Shown: positions 1 through 7,855, counted from the stretch's first letter. The stretch is DNA of 11,209 nt from JBDSTW01 sp039914705 (GCA_039914705.1 JBDSOT010000015.1:1-11209); one strand, 5' to 3'. Notes: generated by a model from the sequence alone, not told the origin. Numbers and translations are program-made.

Positions 1-410
1 ATGTGTTCGGGGAAGAAGTCATCCGTACTCTGCCCGAGGCGAGCCTGCTGGTGAATGCCACCAACAATGCATGGTACGGCGACTCGCTCGCGCCGCCACA
101 GCATTTGCAGATGTCGCGCATGCGCGCGCTCGAAACCGGCAGGCCGGTGCTACGCGTCACCACCAACGGCATCTCCGCGATCATTAATCCCAAGGGCAAG
201 ATTGTCGCGCGTTCTCCGCAATTTGAAACTTATGTACTCACCGGAAGCGTACAGCCGATGCAAGGTTCGACGCCTTATATAAAATTGGGTAACGGGCCGG
301 TGCTGCTATGGCTTGCGCTGATGATAAGTTTGGGTTTTGTACTACAGCGTGGGAACTCGAATATCCCCCGCAACGACGAGGCAGATAAGGACACAGCAAA
401 TCTTGCTTAG
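1..410 (+). CDS. lnt: Apolipoprotein N-acyltransferase, C-terminal part (5' end outside window)
   Basis: Lnt transfers an acyl chain from phospholipid to the N-terminal cysteine of lipoproteins in the inner membrane, the last step of lipoprotein maturation. The frame is already open at the window edge, and the first full codon (position 3, GTG) is an internal Val, not a start. The visible part is the end of the nitrilase-fold domain, with NATNNAWYGDS followed by PQHLQMSRMRALETGRPVLR and TTNGISAII, all strongly like E. coli Lnt. A hydrophobic segment (about residues 98-116 of the visible part, GPVLLWLALMISLGFVL) fits the final transmembrane helix, followed by a short polar tail. The catalytic Cys lies just upstream of the window, so activity cannot be judged here. 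The gene converges on the zinc-ribbon gene at 433-984. Confidence 0.93.
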   Translation, partial: VFGEEVIRTLPEASLLVNATNNAWYGDSLAPPQHLQMSRMRALETGRPVLRVTTNGISAIINPKGKIVARSPQFETYVLTGSVQPMQGSTPYIKLGNGPVLLWLALMISLGFVLQRGNSNIPRNDEADKDTANLA

Positions 411-420
411 CGGATGCTAG

Positions 421-447
421 GGAAGCTCTGATTTATTCAGAGTTTTC
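421..447. terminator. Hairpin between convergent lnt and zinc-ribbon gene; possible weak bidirectional terminator
   Basis: CTCTGA (426-431) pairs with TCAGAG (437-442) around the loop TTTAT. The stem extends outward through GGAAG/TTTTC, with G-T wobbles, to about 11 bp. It sits 11 nt after the lnt stop and overlaps the last codons of the minus-strand gene. Neither side has a clear T-tract, so termination is inferred from position between convergent genes rather than from a canonical intrinsic terminator. Confidence 0.35.
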
Positions 448-984
448 CTGGTTATTTCCTGAAATGCGTCGGAATCTCGTTGCATAACACTTTGGGCAAG
501 GCGGTATACGGCCAGTCGCGTGAAAGTGCATCGGCTGTCCGCAGGCGGCGCAGCTTAATGTGCCGACACCGGTGACCTCGCCCGTATGCCATATGTTCGT
601 GTTTTTAGACTCGTCCGCCACCTTGGCGCGCAGACCGAGTTTGTCCAGTTCCTGCCGGGTTCTATCGACCATCGTGGAAAACACATCGAGCACACGCTGC
701 TCGACTAATTTCATATCGAAGCGCAGCCAGGCCGCCAGTTCTTTCCCGGTGACCGTGAGATAGTCTGCGGCGTCATGCAGGTCGCGTTTGACATAGGTGC
801 CGATCTTCTCGGCCTCTTCACGTGTGAGTTCCCCTAATTCCACCGCCTTCTTCTTGGCGGACTCGATATGCTGCTGGACGCTCGGCAGCGTATCGTGCCC
901 GGCATGTTCGAGCGCGGCCTTGACGCGTTCCATCATGCGGTTGTAGGCGAGCACAAGTTTTTCGCTGGTATTATTTTCAGTCAT
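433..984 (-). CDS. ybeL: Zinc-ribbon protein of the YbeL / DUF1451 family
   Basis: This 183-residue protein starts at ATG 984 on the minus strand, with a purine-rich AGGGAGA about 9 nt upstream. Residues 1 to about 125 are charged and predicted helical (AYNRMMERVKAALEHA, ESAKKKAVELGELTREEAEKIG). The C-terminal part carries two CxxC knuckles, C145-x-x-C148 and C163-x-x-C166, spaced as in a zinc ribbon, with GTLSCAACGQPM and IPPCPKC around them. This helical-plus-ribbon layout matches the DUF1451 family, which includes E. coli YbeL (about 160 aa). E. coli ybeL also lies next to leuS, which supports the call. Its biochemical role is not established. The divergent leuS start is 126 nt away, so the two probably share an intergenic promoter region. 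Confidence 0.85.
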   Translation of the reverse strand: MTENNTSEKLVLAYNRMMERVKAALEHAGHDTLPSVQQHIESAKKKAVELGELTREEAEKIGTYVKRDLHDAADYLTVTGKELAAWLRFDMKLVEQRVLDVFSTMVDRTRQELDKLGLRAKVADESKNTNIWHTGEVTGVGTLSCAACGQPMHFHATGRIPPCPKCYATRFRRISGNNQENSE

Positions 985-1110
985 AACGGCAGTCTCCCTG
1001 AAGTGTTAGGGCTAGTGTGTACCAATCCTGATGGACTGCCTAGTCATGCTGATCATTGTGAGCCTAGCCTCCCCTACGGTATCCTTGCACATTTTCACAG
1101 GTTCACATCA

Positions 1111-3642
1111 ATGGATGAACTTTACCACCCCGCCATCATCGAGACCGAGGCCCAGCGCTATTGGGACGAGGCGCAGGTGTTCAAGGCCGTGCCCGACTCC
1201 ACGCGGCCGAAATATTATTGCCTGTCGATGTTTCCCTACCCCAGCGGACGCCTGCACATGGGCCATGTGCGCAATTACACTATCGGCGATGTGATCTCAC
1301 GCTACCAGCGCATGCAGGGCAAGAATGTATTGCAGCCCATGGGTTGGGACGCTTTTGGCCTGCCTGCCGAGAACGCGGCGCTGCAAAATAATGTGCCTCC
1401 CGCGCAGTGGACCTACGCCAATATCGACTACATGCGTGCACAACTCAAGCGCCTCGGCTTCGGTTACGACTGGGACAAGGAACTCGCCACCTGCCACCCG
1501 AAGTATTACCGCTGGGAGCAGTGGTTGTTCACACGCCTGTTCGCGAAGGGTCTTGTTTATAAAAAGACCGCGCCGGTGAACTGGTGCCCGAACGACATGA
1601 CCGTGCTCGCCAACGAGCAGGTCGTGGAAGGCCGCTGCTGGCGCTGCGATACCGTGGTCGAGCGTAAGGAGATCCCGCAGTGGTTCATGAAGATCACTGC
1701 GTATGCTGATGAGCTGCTGTCCGAACTCGATAAGCTTGACGGCTGGCCGGAGCAGGTCAAGACCATGCAGCGTAACTGGATCGGCCGCTCGGAAGGCGTG
1801 GAGGTGCGGTTTGACATCGCGGGGCAGGGTGAATCTCTCACAGTTTTTACGACCCGCCCCGACACGCTCATGGGTGTGACCTATGTCGCCCTCGCGGCCG
1901 AGCATCCGCTTGCCCTGGCCGCCGCGCGCACTAATCCTGAGTTAGCAAAGTTTATCGACGAGTGCCGCCATATCGAGACCGCCGAGGCGGCCATGGAGAC
2001 CATGGAAAAGCGTGGTATGGACATCGGCATCAAGGCCCTGCACCCCATCAGCGGCGAGTCGGTGCCGGTGTGGGTCGCCAACTTCGTGCTCATGGCTTAT
2101 GGCACGGGCGCGGTGATGGCGGTGCCGGCGCACGACGAGCGCGATCATGAGTTTGCCTTGAAGTATGGCCTGCCGATCATGCCCGTGGTTTACCCAACAG
2201 ACAATTCAAATCTTGATGTAAACGAAACCGCGTACATTGAAAAAGGCATATTAAAAAACTCAGGTGAGTTCTCCGGCCTTACTTCGGAGCAGGCCTTTAG
2301 CGCCATTGCTAGTTTTCTTGAAGCGCACGGCAAAGGCCATCGCCGCGTTAACTACCGGCTGCGCGATTGGGGTGTGTCCCGGCAGCGTTATTGGGGCGCG
2401 CCGATTCCTATTATCAATTGCCCAGGCTGCGGCGCGGTGCCAGTGCCTGATGAGCAACTGCCCGTGGTGCTGCCCGAGGATGTGCGTATTCAAGGCGTGG
2501 GTTCGCCGCTCAAAAAGATGCCGGAGTTTTATCGGACGACTTGCCCTAGGTGCGGCGGAGCGGCGGAGCGCGAGACCGATACCTTCGACACCTTTATGGA
2601 ATCGTCCTGGTATTACGCGCGCTACACCTGCAAAGACAACGACAGCGCCATGCTCGACGCGCGCGCGGATTATTGGCTACCCGTGGATCAATACATCGGC
2701 GGCATCGAGCATGCAATATTGCACCTGCTCTACGCGCGTTTTTATCAAAAATTAATGCGGGATGCAGGGTTGGTGAAGGCGGACGAACCCTTTGCCCATT
2801 TGCTCACGCAGGGCATGGTGCTGAAAGACGGCTCGAAGATGTCCAAATCCAAGGGCAACACCGTCGACCCGCAGGCGCTGATCGATAAATACGGCGCGGA
2901 CACCGCACGGCTGTTCATCATGTTTGCCGCCCCGCCCGAGCAATCTTTGGAATGGTCTGATGCGGGCGTAGAGGGCGCGTATCGGTTCTTGAAGCGCCTG
3001 TGGTCATTTGCATACAGTCATGAAGATATTCTACGGTTGCAAAATAAATTATTGCGTGAAAATCAAGCGATGCAGATTGATTGGGTCAACGTCGTACCGG
3101 AACAGTGCGCCGTGCGCAAAGAAATACATAGTATTTTAAAACAGGCGAATTATGATTTCGCCAGGTTTCAATTCAACACCGTAGTATCAAGCGGCATGAA
3201 ATTGCTTAATTTACTGCTGGATATTCAGGGGGCTGCCTGTATCGCACCAGGAAAAACGCATGAACCACTTATTAACGTTAAATCTCATTTGGTGCATGAA
3301 GGCTTCGGTATTTTGTTGAGGTTGTTATCACCTATTGCGCCGCATATTACACATTATTTGTGGAAGGAGATGAACTACGGTGACACTATAATAAATGTTG
3401 CCTGGCCGACAGTCGACAGCGCCGCACTGATCAGTGACACTATAGACCTCGTGATACAGGTCAATGGCAAGCTGCGTGGGCGTATATCGGTGTCGTCTTC
3501 GGCAAATGAGGTCACAGTGAAGGAAAGTGCTCTGGCGGACGAAAATGTCAAACGTTTTACCAGCGGCAAGGACGTGAAGAAGGTCATTGTCGTACCGGGA
3601 AAATTGGTCAATATTGTGGTGGTAGATAAGGTGATGCCGTGA
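1111..3642 (+). CDS. leuS: Leucyl-tRNA synthetase
   Basis: This class I synthetase charges tRNA-Leu with leucine and edits mischarged tRNA. The ATG at 1111 gives 843 residues starting MDELYHPAIIE, aligning with the E. coli start. The frame is open upstream to 868, but that extension would overlap the divergent zinc-ribbon gene and has no LeuRS similarity. The ribosome site is weak (AGG at 1098). Signatures: HMGH at residues 49-52; ZN1 cysteines C159, C176, C179; the CP1 editing domain with TTRPD 247-251 and GTGAVMAVPAHDERD 331-345, where Asp345 matches the editing Asp of E. coli; two CPxCG knuckles (C437/C440, C478/C481); KMSKS at 576-580; and a C-terminal domain with QVNGKLRG and VPGKLVNIVV. 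KDG is followed directly by SKMSKSKGN, so the leucine-specific insertion of E. coli LeuRS is missing. Codons from about 3000 to 3420 are much more AT-rich than the rest. Confidence 0.98.
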   Translation: MDELYHPAIIETEAQRYWDEAQVFKAVPDSTRPKYYCLSMFPYPSGRLHMGHVRNYTIGDVISRYQRMQGKNVLQPMGWDAFGLPAENAALQNNVPPAQWTYANIDYMRAQLKRLGFGYDWDKELATCHPKYYRWEQWLFTRLFAKGLVYKKTAPVNWCPNDMTVLANEQVVEGRCWRCDTVVERKEIPQWFMKITAYADELLSELDKLDGWPEQVKTMQRNWIGRSEGVEVRFDIAGQGESLTVFTTRPDTLMGVTYVALAAEHPLALAAARTNPELAKFIDECRHIETAEAAMETMEKRGMDIGIKALHPISGESVPVWVANFVLMAYGTGAVMAVPAHDERDHEFALKYGLPIMPVVYPTDNSNLDVNETAYIEKGILKNSGEFSGLTSEQAFSAIASFLEAHGKGHRRVNYRLRDWGVSRQRYWGAPIPIINCPGCGAVPVPDEQLPVVLPEDVRIQGVGSPLKKMPEFYRTTCPRCGGAAERETDTFDTFMESSWYYARYTCKDNDSAMLDARADYWLPVDQYIGGIEHAILHLLYARFYQKLMRDAGLVKADEPFAHLLTQGMVLKDGSKMSKSKGNTVDPQALIDKYGADTARLFIMFAAPPEQSLEWSDAGVEGAYRFLKRLWSFAYSHEDILRLQNKLLRENQAMQIDWVNVVPEQCAVRKEIHSILKQANYDFARFQFNTVVSSGMKLLNLLLDIQGAACIAPGKTHEPLINVKSHLVHEGFGILLRLLSPIAPHITHYLWKEMNYGDTIINVAWPTVDSAALISDTIDLVIQVNGKLRGRISVSSSANEVTVKESALADENVKRFTSGKDVKKVIVVPGKLVNIVVVDKVMP

Positions 3643-3677
3643 TCATGCATAAAATAAAAATCGTTCGAGGATCGCCG

Positions 3678-4160
3678 ATGAAGACAGTTACGACTATGTT
3701 TCTGGGCATGCTGCTGTTGCAAGGCTGCGGATTTCAGTTGCGCGGCGCTACGCCGGAGGCTAAAAACATACCGCTGACTTATGTGCAGGCCGCTAATGCG
3801 AGTCTGCTACAGGCACAATTAAGCCGCATCGACAAGGTCACTGAAAATGCTGAAGCGGCGCAGGTGGTGTTGAATATCATCAATGAAAGCTTCGACCGCC
3901 GCGTCCTCTCCGTTGGTTCCTCCAGCGGCAAGGTGCGCGAATACGAGTTGCGTTATCAGGTTAATTTCCAGGTCGCGGACAAGACCGGAAAGGAACTGCT
4001 GCCCGCACAAACGATCAATTTAACGCGCGACTACTTGTTTAATGAAATGCAGGTGCTGGGCAGCGACAGCGAAGAGGTAATTTTGCGCCGTGACATGGTG
4101 CGCGATGCCGCCGGGCAGATCATGCGACGCCTGCAAGCGTTGAATAAAAATAATACATAA
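3678..4160 (+). CDS. lptE: LPS-assembly lipoprotein LptE
   Basis: LptE is the outer-membrane lipoprotein that plugs and supports the LptD barrel for insertion of lipopolysaccharide at the cell surface. The chosen ATG at 3678 follows CGAGGA by about 7 nt and gives 160 residues with an immediate lipoprotein signal peptide: MKTVTTMFLGMLLLQGC, with lipidated Cys17 and GFQLRG after it, as in E. coli (AGCGWHLR). An in-frame GTG at 3639 and ATG at 3645 would add 11-13 residues and bury the signal, so they are less likely. The mature part has the family pattern: GKVREYELRYQVNFQV, then LTRDYLFNEMQVLGSDSEEVILRRDMVRDAAGQIMRRLQAL. It lies 35 nt after leuS and 48 nt before holA, the same order as in enterobacteria, and is probably cotranscribed with both. 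Confidence 0.93.
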   Translation: MKTVTTMFLGMLLLQGCGFQLRGATPEAKNIPLTYVQAANASLLQAQLSRIDKVTENAEAAQVVLNIINESFDRRVLSVGSSSGKVREYELRYQVNFQVADKTGKELLPAQTINLTRDYLFNEMQVLGSDSEEVILRRDMVRDAAGQIMRRLQALNKNNT

Positions 4161-4208
4161 CAAGTGACCAGATGAAATCTGAATTTAACGTCGTTTGTTG
4201 CAACATTT

Positions 4209-5249
4209 GTGAGAATTAAACCCGAGCAACTTTCATCTCACCTCAAGCGCGGCCTTGCGCGCGTTTATCTGGTCAGCGGCGACGAGCCTTTGCAGCTGGA
4301 GGAATGCTGCGATGCCATCCGCATGCAGGCGCGCGAGGCTGGTTACAGCGAGCGCGAGATCCTGCACGCGAACAAAGATTTTGCATGGGGTAGCCTGGCG
4401 CAGGCCGCGCAGACCTTGTCGTTGTTCGCGCAGCGGCGAATTCTGGAGCTGCGCATTGCAACCGGCAAGCCTGGTGAGGCAGGCAGCACGGCATTGTGCG
4501 CGTATGCAGCCAACCCCGCGCCGGACAATCTTCTGCTGATCATTTGCCCCAAGCTCGATGCGTCAACGCAAAAGAGTAAATGGTTTGGCGCGCTCGAGCA
4601 GGCCGGTGTGATCGTGCAGATATGGCCGATTAGTCTGGCCGAGATGCCGGCCTGGATTACGCGACGCATGAACGCGAAGGGCATGCAGGTAAGCCGTGAG
4701 GCGGCCGCTTTATTGGCCGAACGCGTTGAGGGCAATCTGCTGGCGGCGGTGCAGGATGTTGAAAAGCTGTATCTCCTGCACGGGCCGACGTCTATTGATC
4801 TGACTGCCGTCACGCAGGCCGTAACCGATAGCGCGCGCTATGATATGTTCGAGTTTGTCGATACGGCATTGAAGGGCGATGCCACGCGCGCCGCACGCAT
4901 GCTGACGGGTCTGCGCGCTGAAGGGGCCGAGCCGGTTCTCATATTATGGGCGGTGACCAAAGAACTGCGCAGCCTCGCCGGTATGGCCTATGATTGCGCG
5001 CAGGGTATGAGCGCAGAGCAAGTGCTAGTAAAATACCGCGTGTGGGACAAGCGTAAGGTTCCGGTGCGGCTTGCCTTGCAGCGGCATAAACTATCGGCGT
5101 GGCAAGATTGGCTGCGCATGGCCTCGCGCATCGACCGCACCATTAAAGGTCAGCGCGCGGGTAATGTCTGGGATGAGTTGCTGCAAATGAGCCTGGAGGT
5201 CGCGGGCGTGCGTTGGGTCAAGAATGAACAAATCAGAGTGTATGCATAA
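4209..5249 (+). CDS. holA: DNA polymerase III subunit delta
   Basis: HolA (delta) opens the beta sliding clamp within the clamp-loader complex. The product is 346 residues, close to the family length. The GTG start at 4209 gives MRIKPEQLSSHLKRGLARVYLVSGDEPL, aligning with E. coli MIRLYPEQLRAQL, so a GTG start is credible although no clear Shine-Dalgarno sequence precedes it. Visible features are the N-terminal domain with YLVSGDEPLQLEE and TLSLFAQRRILELR; the middle domain with AERVEGNLLAAVQDVEKLYLL and VTDSARYDMFEFVDTAL; and the C-terminal collar region with EGAEPVLILWAVTKELR and YRVWDKRKVPV. A 15-codon frame (4172-4219) overlaps the start and could couple translation, but may be chance. The stop is 1 nt before the proA start, implying tight coupling. 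Confidence 0.95.
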   Translation: MRIKPEQLSSHLKRGLARVYLVSGDEPLQLEECCDAIRMQAREAGYSEREILHANKDFAWGSLAQAAQTLSLFAQRRILELRIATGKPGEAGSTALCAYAANPAPDNLLLIICPKLDASTQKSKWFGALEQAGVIVQIWPISLAEMPAWITRRMNAKGMQVSREAAALLAERVEGNLLAAVQDVEKLYLLHGPTSIDLTAVTQAVTDSARYDMFEFVDTALKGDATRAARMLTGLRAEGAEPVLILWAVTKELRSLAGMAYDCAQGMSAEQVLVKYRVWDKRKVPVRLALQRHKLSAWQDWLRMASRIDRTIKGQRAGNVWDELLQMSLEVAGVRWVKNEQIRVYA

Positions 5250-5250
5250 G

Positions 5251-6507
5251 ATGAACATTGAACAGTACATGCAGGATATAGGGCAGCGCGCGCGGATCGC
5301 CGCGCGCGCATTGAGCCGTGCAGGAACCGATACCAAAAATACTGCCCTGCTGGCCATGGCCGATGCTATTGAGCACGATGTGCAGGCCTTGCTTGGCGCA
5401 AATAGTAAAGACATGCAGGCCGGCAAAGACAGCGGCCTTGATAGCGCCATGCTCGATCGGCTGGAATTGAATGAGGCGCGCGTGCAGGCTATGGCCGACG
5501 GACTGCGCCAGATTGCTGCACTGACTGATCCGGTCGGCGCGATCAGCGACCTGAAAACTCAGGCGTCGGGCATTGAAGTGGGACGTATGCGAGTGCCGCT
5601 CGGTGTCATCGGCATCATTTATGAATCGCGCCCTAACGTAACGGCGGACGCAGCCGGGCTGTGTCTTAAATCCGGCAATGCCGCGATTTTGCGCGGCGGC
5701 TCCGAGGCCCTGCATTCGAATCAGGCCATCGCCACGTGTATCCACACCGGGCTTGCCAGGGCGGGTCTGCCACGCGATGCCGTGCAGGTTATCGAGACCG
5801 CCGACCGCGCCGCAGTGGGCGAGCTAATTCGTATGAAAGAATATGTCGATGTGATCATTCCGCGCGGCGGCAAGAGTCTGATCGAGCGCATCAGCAACGA
5901 GGCGCGGGTACCCGTTATTAAACACCTGCACGGCATCTGCCACGTTTACATCGACGACAGGGCCGATACCGACAAGGCTATGCGTGTTGCCTACAATGCC
6001 AAGACGCAGCGCTACGGCACCTGCAACACCATGGAAACTTTATTGGTGGCCGAAGGCATTGCGAAAAATATATTGCCCATCTTAAGTAAGATGTACCAGG
6101 AGGCGGGCGTGGAGTTGCGCGGCGATGCGGCAACGCGCGCACTGGCGCCGGGTATCAACGCCGCCACCGCGGAGGACTGGGATACCGAATATCTTGCGCC
6201 TATCCTGTCCGTGCGCGTTGTAAAAGATATGGACGAGGCCATGGAACATATCCACGCGCACGGTTCGAACCATACCGAATCCATTATCACCGAGGATAAG
6301 GCACGCGCGCAGCGTTTTTTGCAAGAGGTCGATTCAAGCTCGGTGATGGTCAATGCCTCCACGCGTCTGGCCGATGGTTTTGAATATGGCCTCGGTGCCG
6401 AGATCGGCATCAGCACCGACAAACTGCACGCGCGCGGCCCGGTCGGGCTGGAGGGTCTGACCACTCAGAAATTCATCGTGATCGGCGATGGGCATATTAG
6501 AACATAG
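5251..6507 (+). CDS. proA: Glutamate-5-semialdehyde dehydrogenase (gamma-glutamyl phosphate reductase)
   Basis: ProA reduces gamma-glutamyl phosphate to glutamate-5-semialdehyde with NADPH, the second step of proline synthesis. The ATG at 5251 gives 418 residues (E. coli ProA has 417) and the typical start MNIEQYMQDIGQRARIAARAL. In-frame ATGs at 5224 and 5242 are possible but would overlap holA and add residues not usual in the family. Landmarks are GVIGIIYESRPNVT (118-131), LKSGNAAILRGGSEA, VDVIIPRGGKSLIE, and the catalytic Cys258 in YGTCNTMETLLV. The C-terminus HARGPVGLEGLTTQKFIV is also typical. proB is not adjacent. Placement between holA and nadD is found in several gammaproteobacteria. 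An unusually stable GC-only inverted repeat lies inside codons 12-20. Confidence 0.97.
   Translation: MNIEQYMQDIGQRARIAARALSRAGTDTKNTALLAMADAIEHDVQALLGANSKDMQAGKDSGLDSAMLDRLELNEARVQAMADGLRQIAALTDPVGAISDLKTQASGIEVGRMRVPLGVIGIIYESRPNVTADAAGLCLKSGNAAILRGGSEALHSNQAIATCIHTGLARAGLPRDAVQVIETADRAAVGELIRMKEYVDVIIPRGGKSLIERISNEARVPVIKHLHGICHVYIDDRADTDKAMRVAYNAKTQRYGTCNTMETLLVAEGIAKNILPILSKMYQEAGVELRGDAATRALAPGINAATAEDWDTEYLAPILSVRVVKDMDEAMEHIHAHGSNHTESIITEDKARAQRFLQEVDSSSVMVNASTRLADGFEYGLGAEIGISTDKLHARGPVGLEGLTTQKFIVIGDGHIRT
5286..5309 (+). repeat. Perfect 10-bp GC-only inverted repeat in the first codons of proA
   Basis: GCGCGCGCGG (5286-5295) and CCGCGCGCGC (5300-5309) are exact reverse complements around the four-base loop ATCG. 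The hairpin begins 35 nt after the proposed proA start and encodes part of the ordinary ProA N-terminus (QRARIAARA). No T-tract follows, so it is not an intrinsic terminator. An effect on translation or transcript stability is only a possibility. Confidence 0.6.
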
Positions 6508-6573
6508 AGAAAAGATGACATCTTCTATTGTGGCTGACTCGGTGCCCGTCTTTGTCTGTTCTCTGCCTTGCGA

Positions 6574-7269
6574 ATGATCGGCATCCTCGGCGGCAGTTTC
6601 GACCCCATTCATTTCGGTCATTTGCGTCTGGCGCTGGAAATTTATGAGGGCCTGCAACTGCAACAGCTGCGTCTGATTCCCAGCGGAAACCCGCCGCATC
6701 GCGCCGCGCCGGTTGCCACCGCGACGCAGCGACTTGATATGCTCAGAGCCGCGTTGCGGAACGAACCGGGGCTATGCGTCGATGAACGCGAAATCCATCG
6801 TAGCGGTCCTTCCTACACAATCGACACATTAATCTCGTTGCGGGCTGAACTAGACGATGCGTCGTTGTGTCTTATCCTCGGAATGGATGCCTTCGTGAGG
6901 TTCGACAAGTGGCGGCGCTGGCGCGAGATTATCCAGCTCGCCCATATCGTGGTCGCACAACGGCCCGGTTTCGATGTGCCGACAGGTGCACCTGTAGAAA
7001 ACGCCACACTGGCCAAAGAACTCGCCGAGGTGGTAGCCGAACGCCGCATCGTTGGTGCGCAACAGTTGGCAGACAAACCGGCTGGTAACATCCTGTTTTG
7101 GCCGGTGACACAACTCAGCATCTCGTCATCACAGATCCGCAGTATGATCGCAGCCGGCCAAAGCCCGCGCTATCTGGTGCCCGATGCAGTGATAAATACG
7201 ATAAAATCGCACGGCATCTATCTGAACCCCGAAGCGCACACGAAAGAGGAAACGCATGCAAAAAATTAA
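6574..7269 (+). CDS. nadD: Nicotinate-mononucleotide adenylyltransferase
   Basis: NadD adenylylates nicotinate mononucleotide to nicotinate adenine dinucleotide in NAD synthesis. The ATG at 6574 gives 231 residues beginning MIGILGGSFDPIHFGHLR, with GGSFDP at 6-11 and the nucleotidyltransferase HxGH motif at 13-16. Other landmarks are IPSGNPPHR, GPSYTIDTL, LCLILGMDAFVRFDKW, and the ISSSQIR motif at 183-189, followed by YLVPDAV and I-KSHGIYL. An in-frame TTG at 6568 would add two residues, and TGA at 6535 bounds anything longer. No Shine-Dalgarno sequence is obvious. A 20-codon frame (6515-6577), preceded by a purine run, ends in an ATGA overlap with this start, suggesting possible coupling. 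The gene lies 66 nt after proA and 33 nt before rsfS. Confidence 0.96.
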   Translation: MIGILGGSFDPIHFGHLRLALEIYEGLQLQQLRLIPSGNPPHRAAPVATATQRLDMLRAALRNEPGLCVDEREIHRSGPSYTIDTLISLRAELDDASLCLILGMDAFVRFDKWRRWREIIQLAHIVVAQRPGFDVPTGAPVENATLAKELAEVVAERRIVGAQQLADKPAGNILFWPVTQLSISSSQIRSMIAAGQSPRYLVPDAVINTIKSHGIYLNPEAHTKEETHAKN

Positions 7270-7302
7270 ACTCTACAACACAGCCAGTCTCGCAAGGGCA
7301 TG

Positions 7303-7710
7303 ATGAAACTCGAACAACTGAAAAAACTCGTCATCAACGCCCTGGAAGATTTGAAGGCCAGCGACATCAAGGTGCTCGATGTGCGCGGCCTGAGCAATGT
7401 GACCGACTTAATGGTGATCGCCAGTGGCACCTCCGACCGTCAGGTCAAATCGCTGGCCAGCAATGTCGTAGAGCAGGCCAAACTGAAGGGCCACCCGCCG
7501 ATCGGCGTGGAAGGCGAACAAGTCGGCGAATGGGCGCTGGTGGATCTGGGTGATGTCGTGGTACACATCATGTTGCCCACCGTGCGCGACTTTTATAATC
7601 TCGAAAAATTATGGAGCGATGCAGGACAAATGGAAGTGGCCGACCCCGCGCGCGCCGAGGCCGATGCCAAACTGTCCGCCGGGCGGAAAAAAAGAGCCGT
7701 TCCGCGCTGA
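7303..7710 (+). CDS. rsfS: Ribosome silencing factor RsfS
   Basis: RsfS (formerly YbeB/Iojap) binds ribosomal protein L14 on the large subunit and blocks subunit joining when nutrients are limiting. Two ATGs occur in tandem (7300 and 7303). AAGG at 7294-7297 is better spaced for the second, giving 135 residues from MKLEQLKKLV. Family landmarks are ASDIKVLDVRGLSNVTDLMVIASGTSDRQVKSLA, GVEGEQVGEWALVDLGDVVVHIM and FYNLEKLWSDA. About 25 further residues, charged and low in complexity (ARAEADAKLSAGRKKRAVPR), extend past the usual end. It is the last intact gene of the housekeeping cluster. rlmH, which normally follows, is not found intact. No terminator is visible after it. Confidence 0.95.
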   Translation: MKLEQLKKLVINALEDLKASDIKVLDVRGLSNVTDLMVIASGTSDRQVKSLASNVVEQAKLKGHPPIGVEGEQVGEWALVDLGDVVVHIMLPTVRDFYNLEKLWSDAGQMEVADPARAEADAKLSAGRKKRAVPR

Positions 7711-7774
7711 GCCGTGAAGCGCGTCGCTGCTTTATGGATGATCCCGCTCGCGCAGCCTTGCTGAGCAAGCTAGC

Positions 7775-7855
7775 ATGCCCGCCTGGATAACAGAAGGCTA
7801 CCCAGAATTGCTGCGGTGCATCCGTTTTAAAGACCCGGATCCGGCAAGACGTTAA
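7775..7855 (+). pseudogene. rlmH: Possible remnant of rlmH (23S rRNA pseudouridine methyltransferase)
   Basis: A short frame starting at ATG 7775 reads MPAWITEGYPELLR before diverging, and stops at 7853-7855. The first 11 residues resemble the conserved RlmH segment that follows the first strand (E. coli KMPDWVQTGFTEYLRR; related proteins have MPxWVxEGYxE). The position, directly after rsfS, is where rlmH normally lies. The preceding strand (MKLQLVAVGTK in E. coli) and all of the SPOUT domain after it are missing. RlmH is about 155 aa and only about 14 residues match, so this is suggestive at best and could be chance. Confidence 0.33.

Noticed and set aside
868..1110. In-frame N-terminal extension of leuS from 868
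   Set aside because: It overlaps the divergent zinc-ribbon gene and its start, and the added 81 residues have no LeuRS character. MDELYHPAIIE at 1111 aligns with known LeuRS starts.
1297..1905. 202-codon minus-strand frame inside leuS
   Set aside because: It is antisense to highly conserved LeuRS sequence; long antisense frames are expected in GC-rich genes. The same reasoning excludes antisense frames inside holA, proA and nadD.
7757..7769. CTTGC-TGA-GCAAG hairpin after rsfS as a terminator
   Set aside because: The stem is only 5 bp and no T-tract follows, so it cannot be called an intrinsic terminator.
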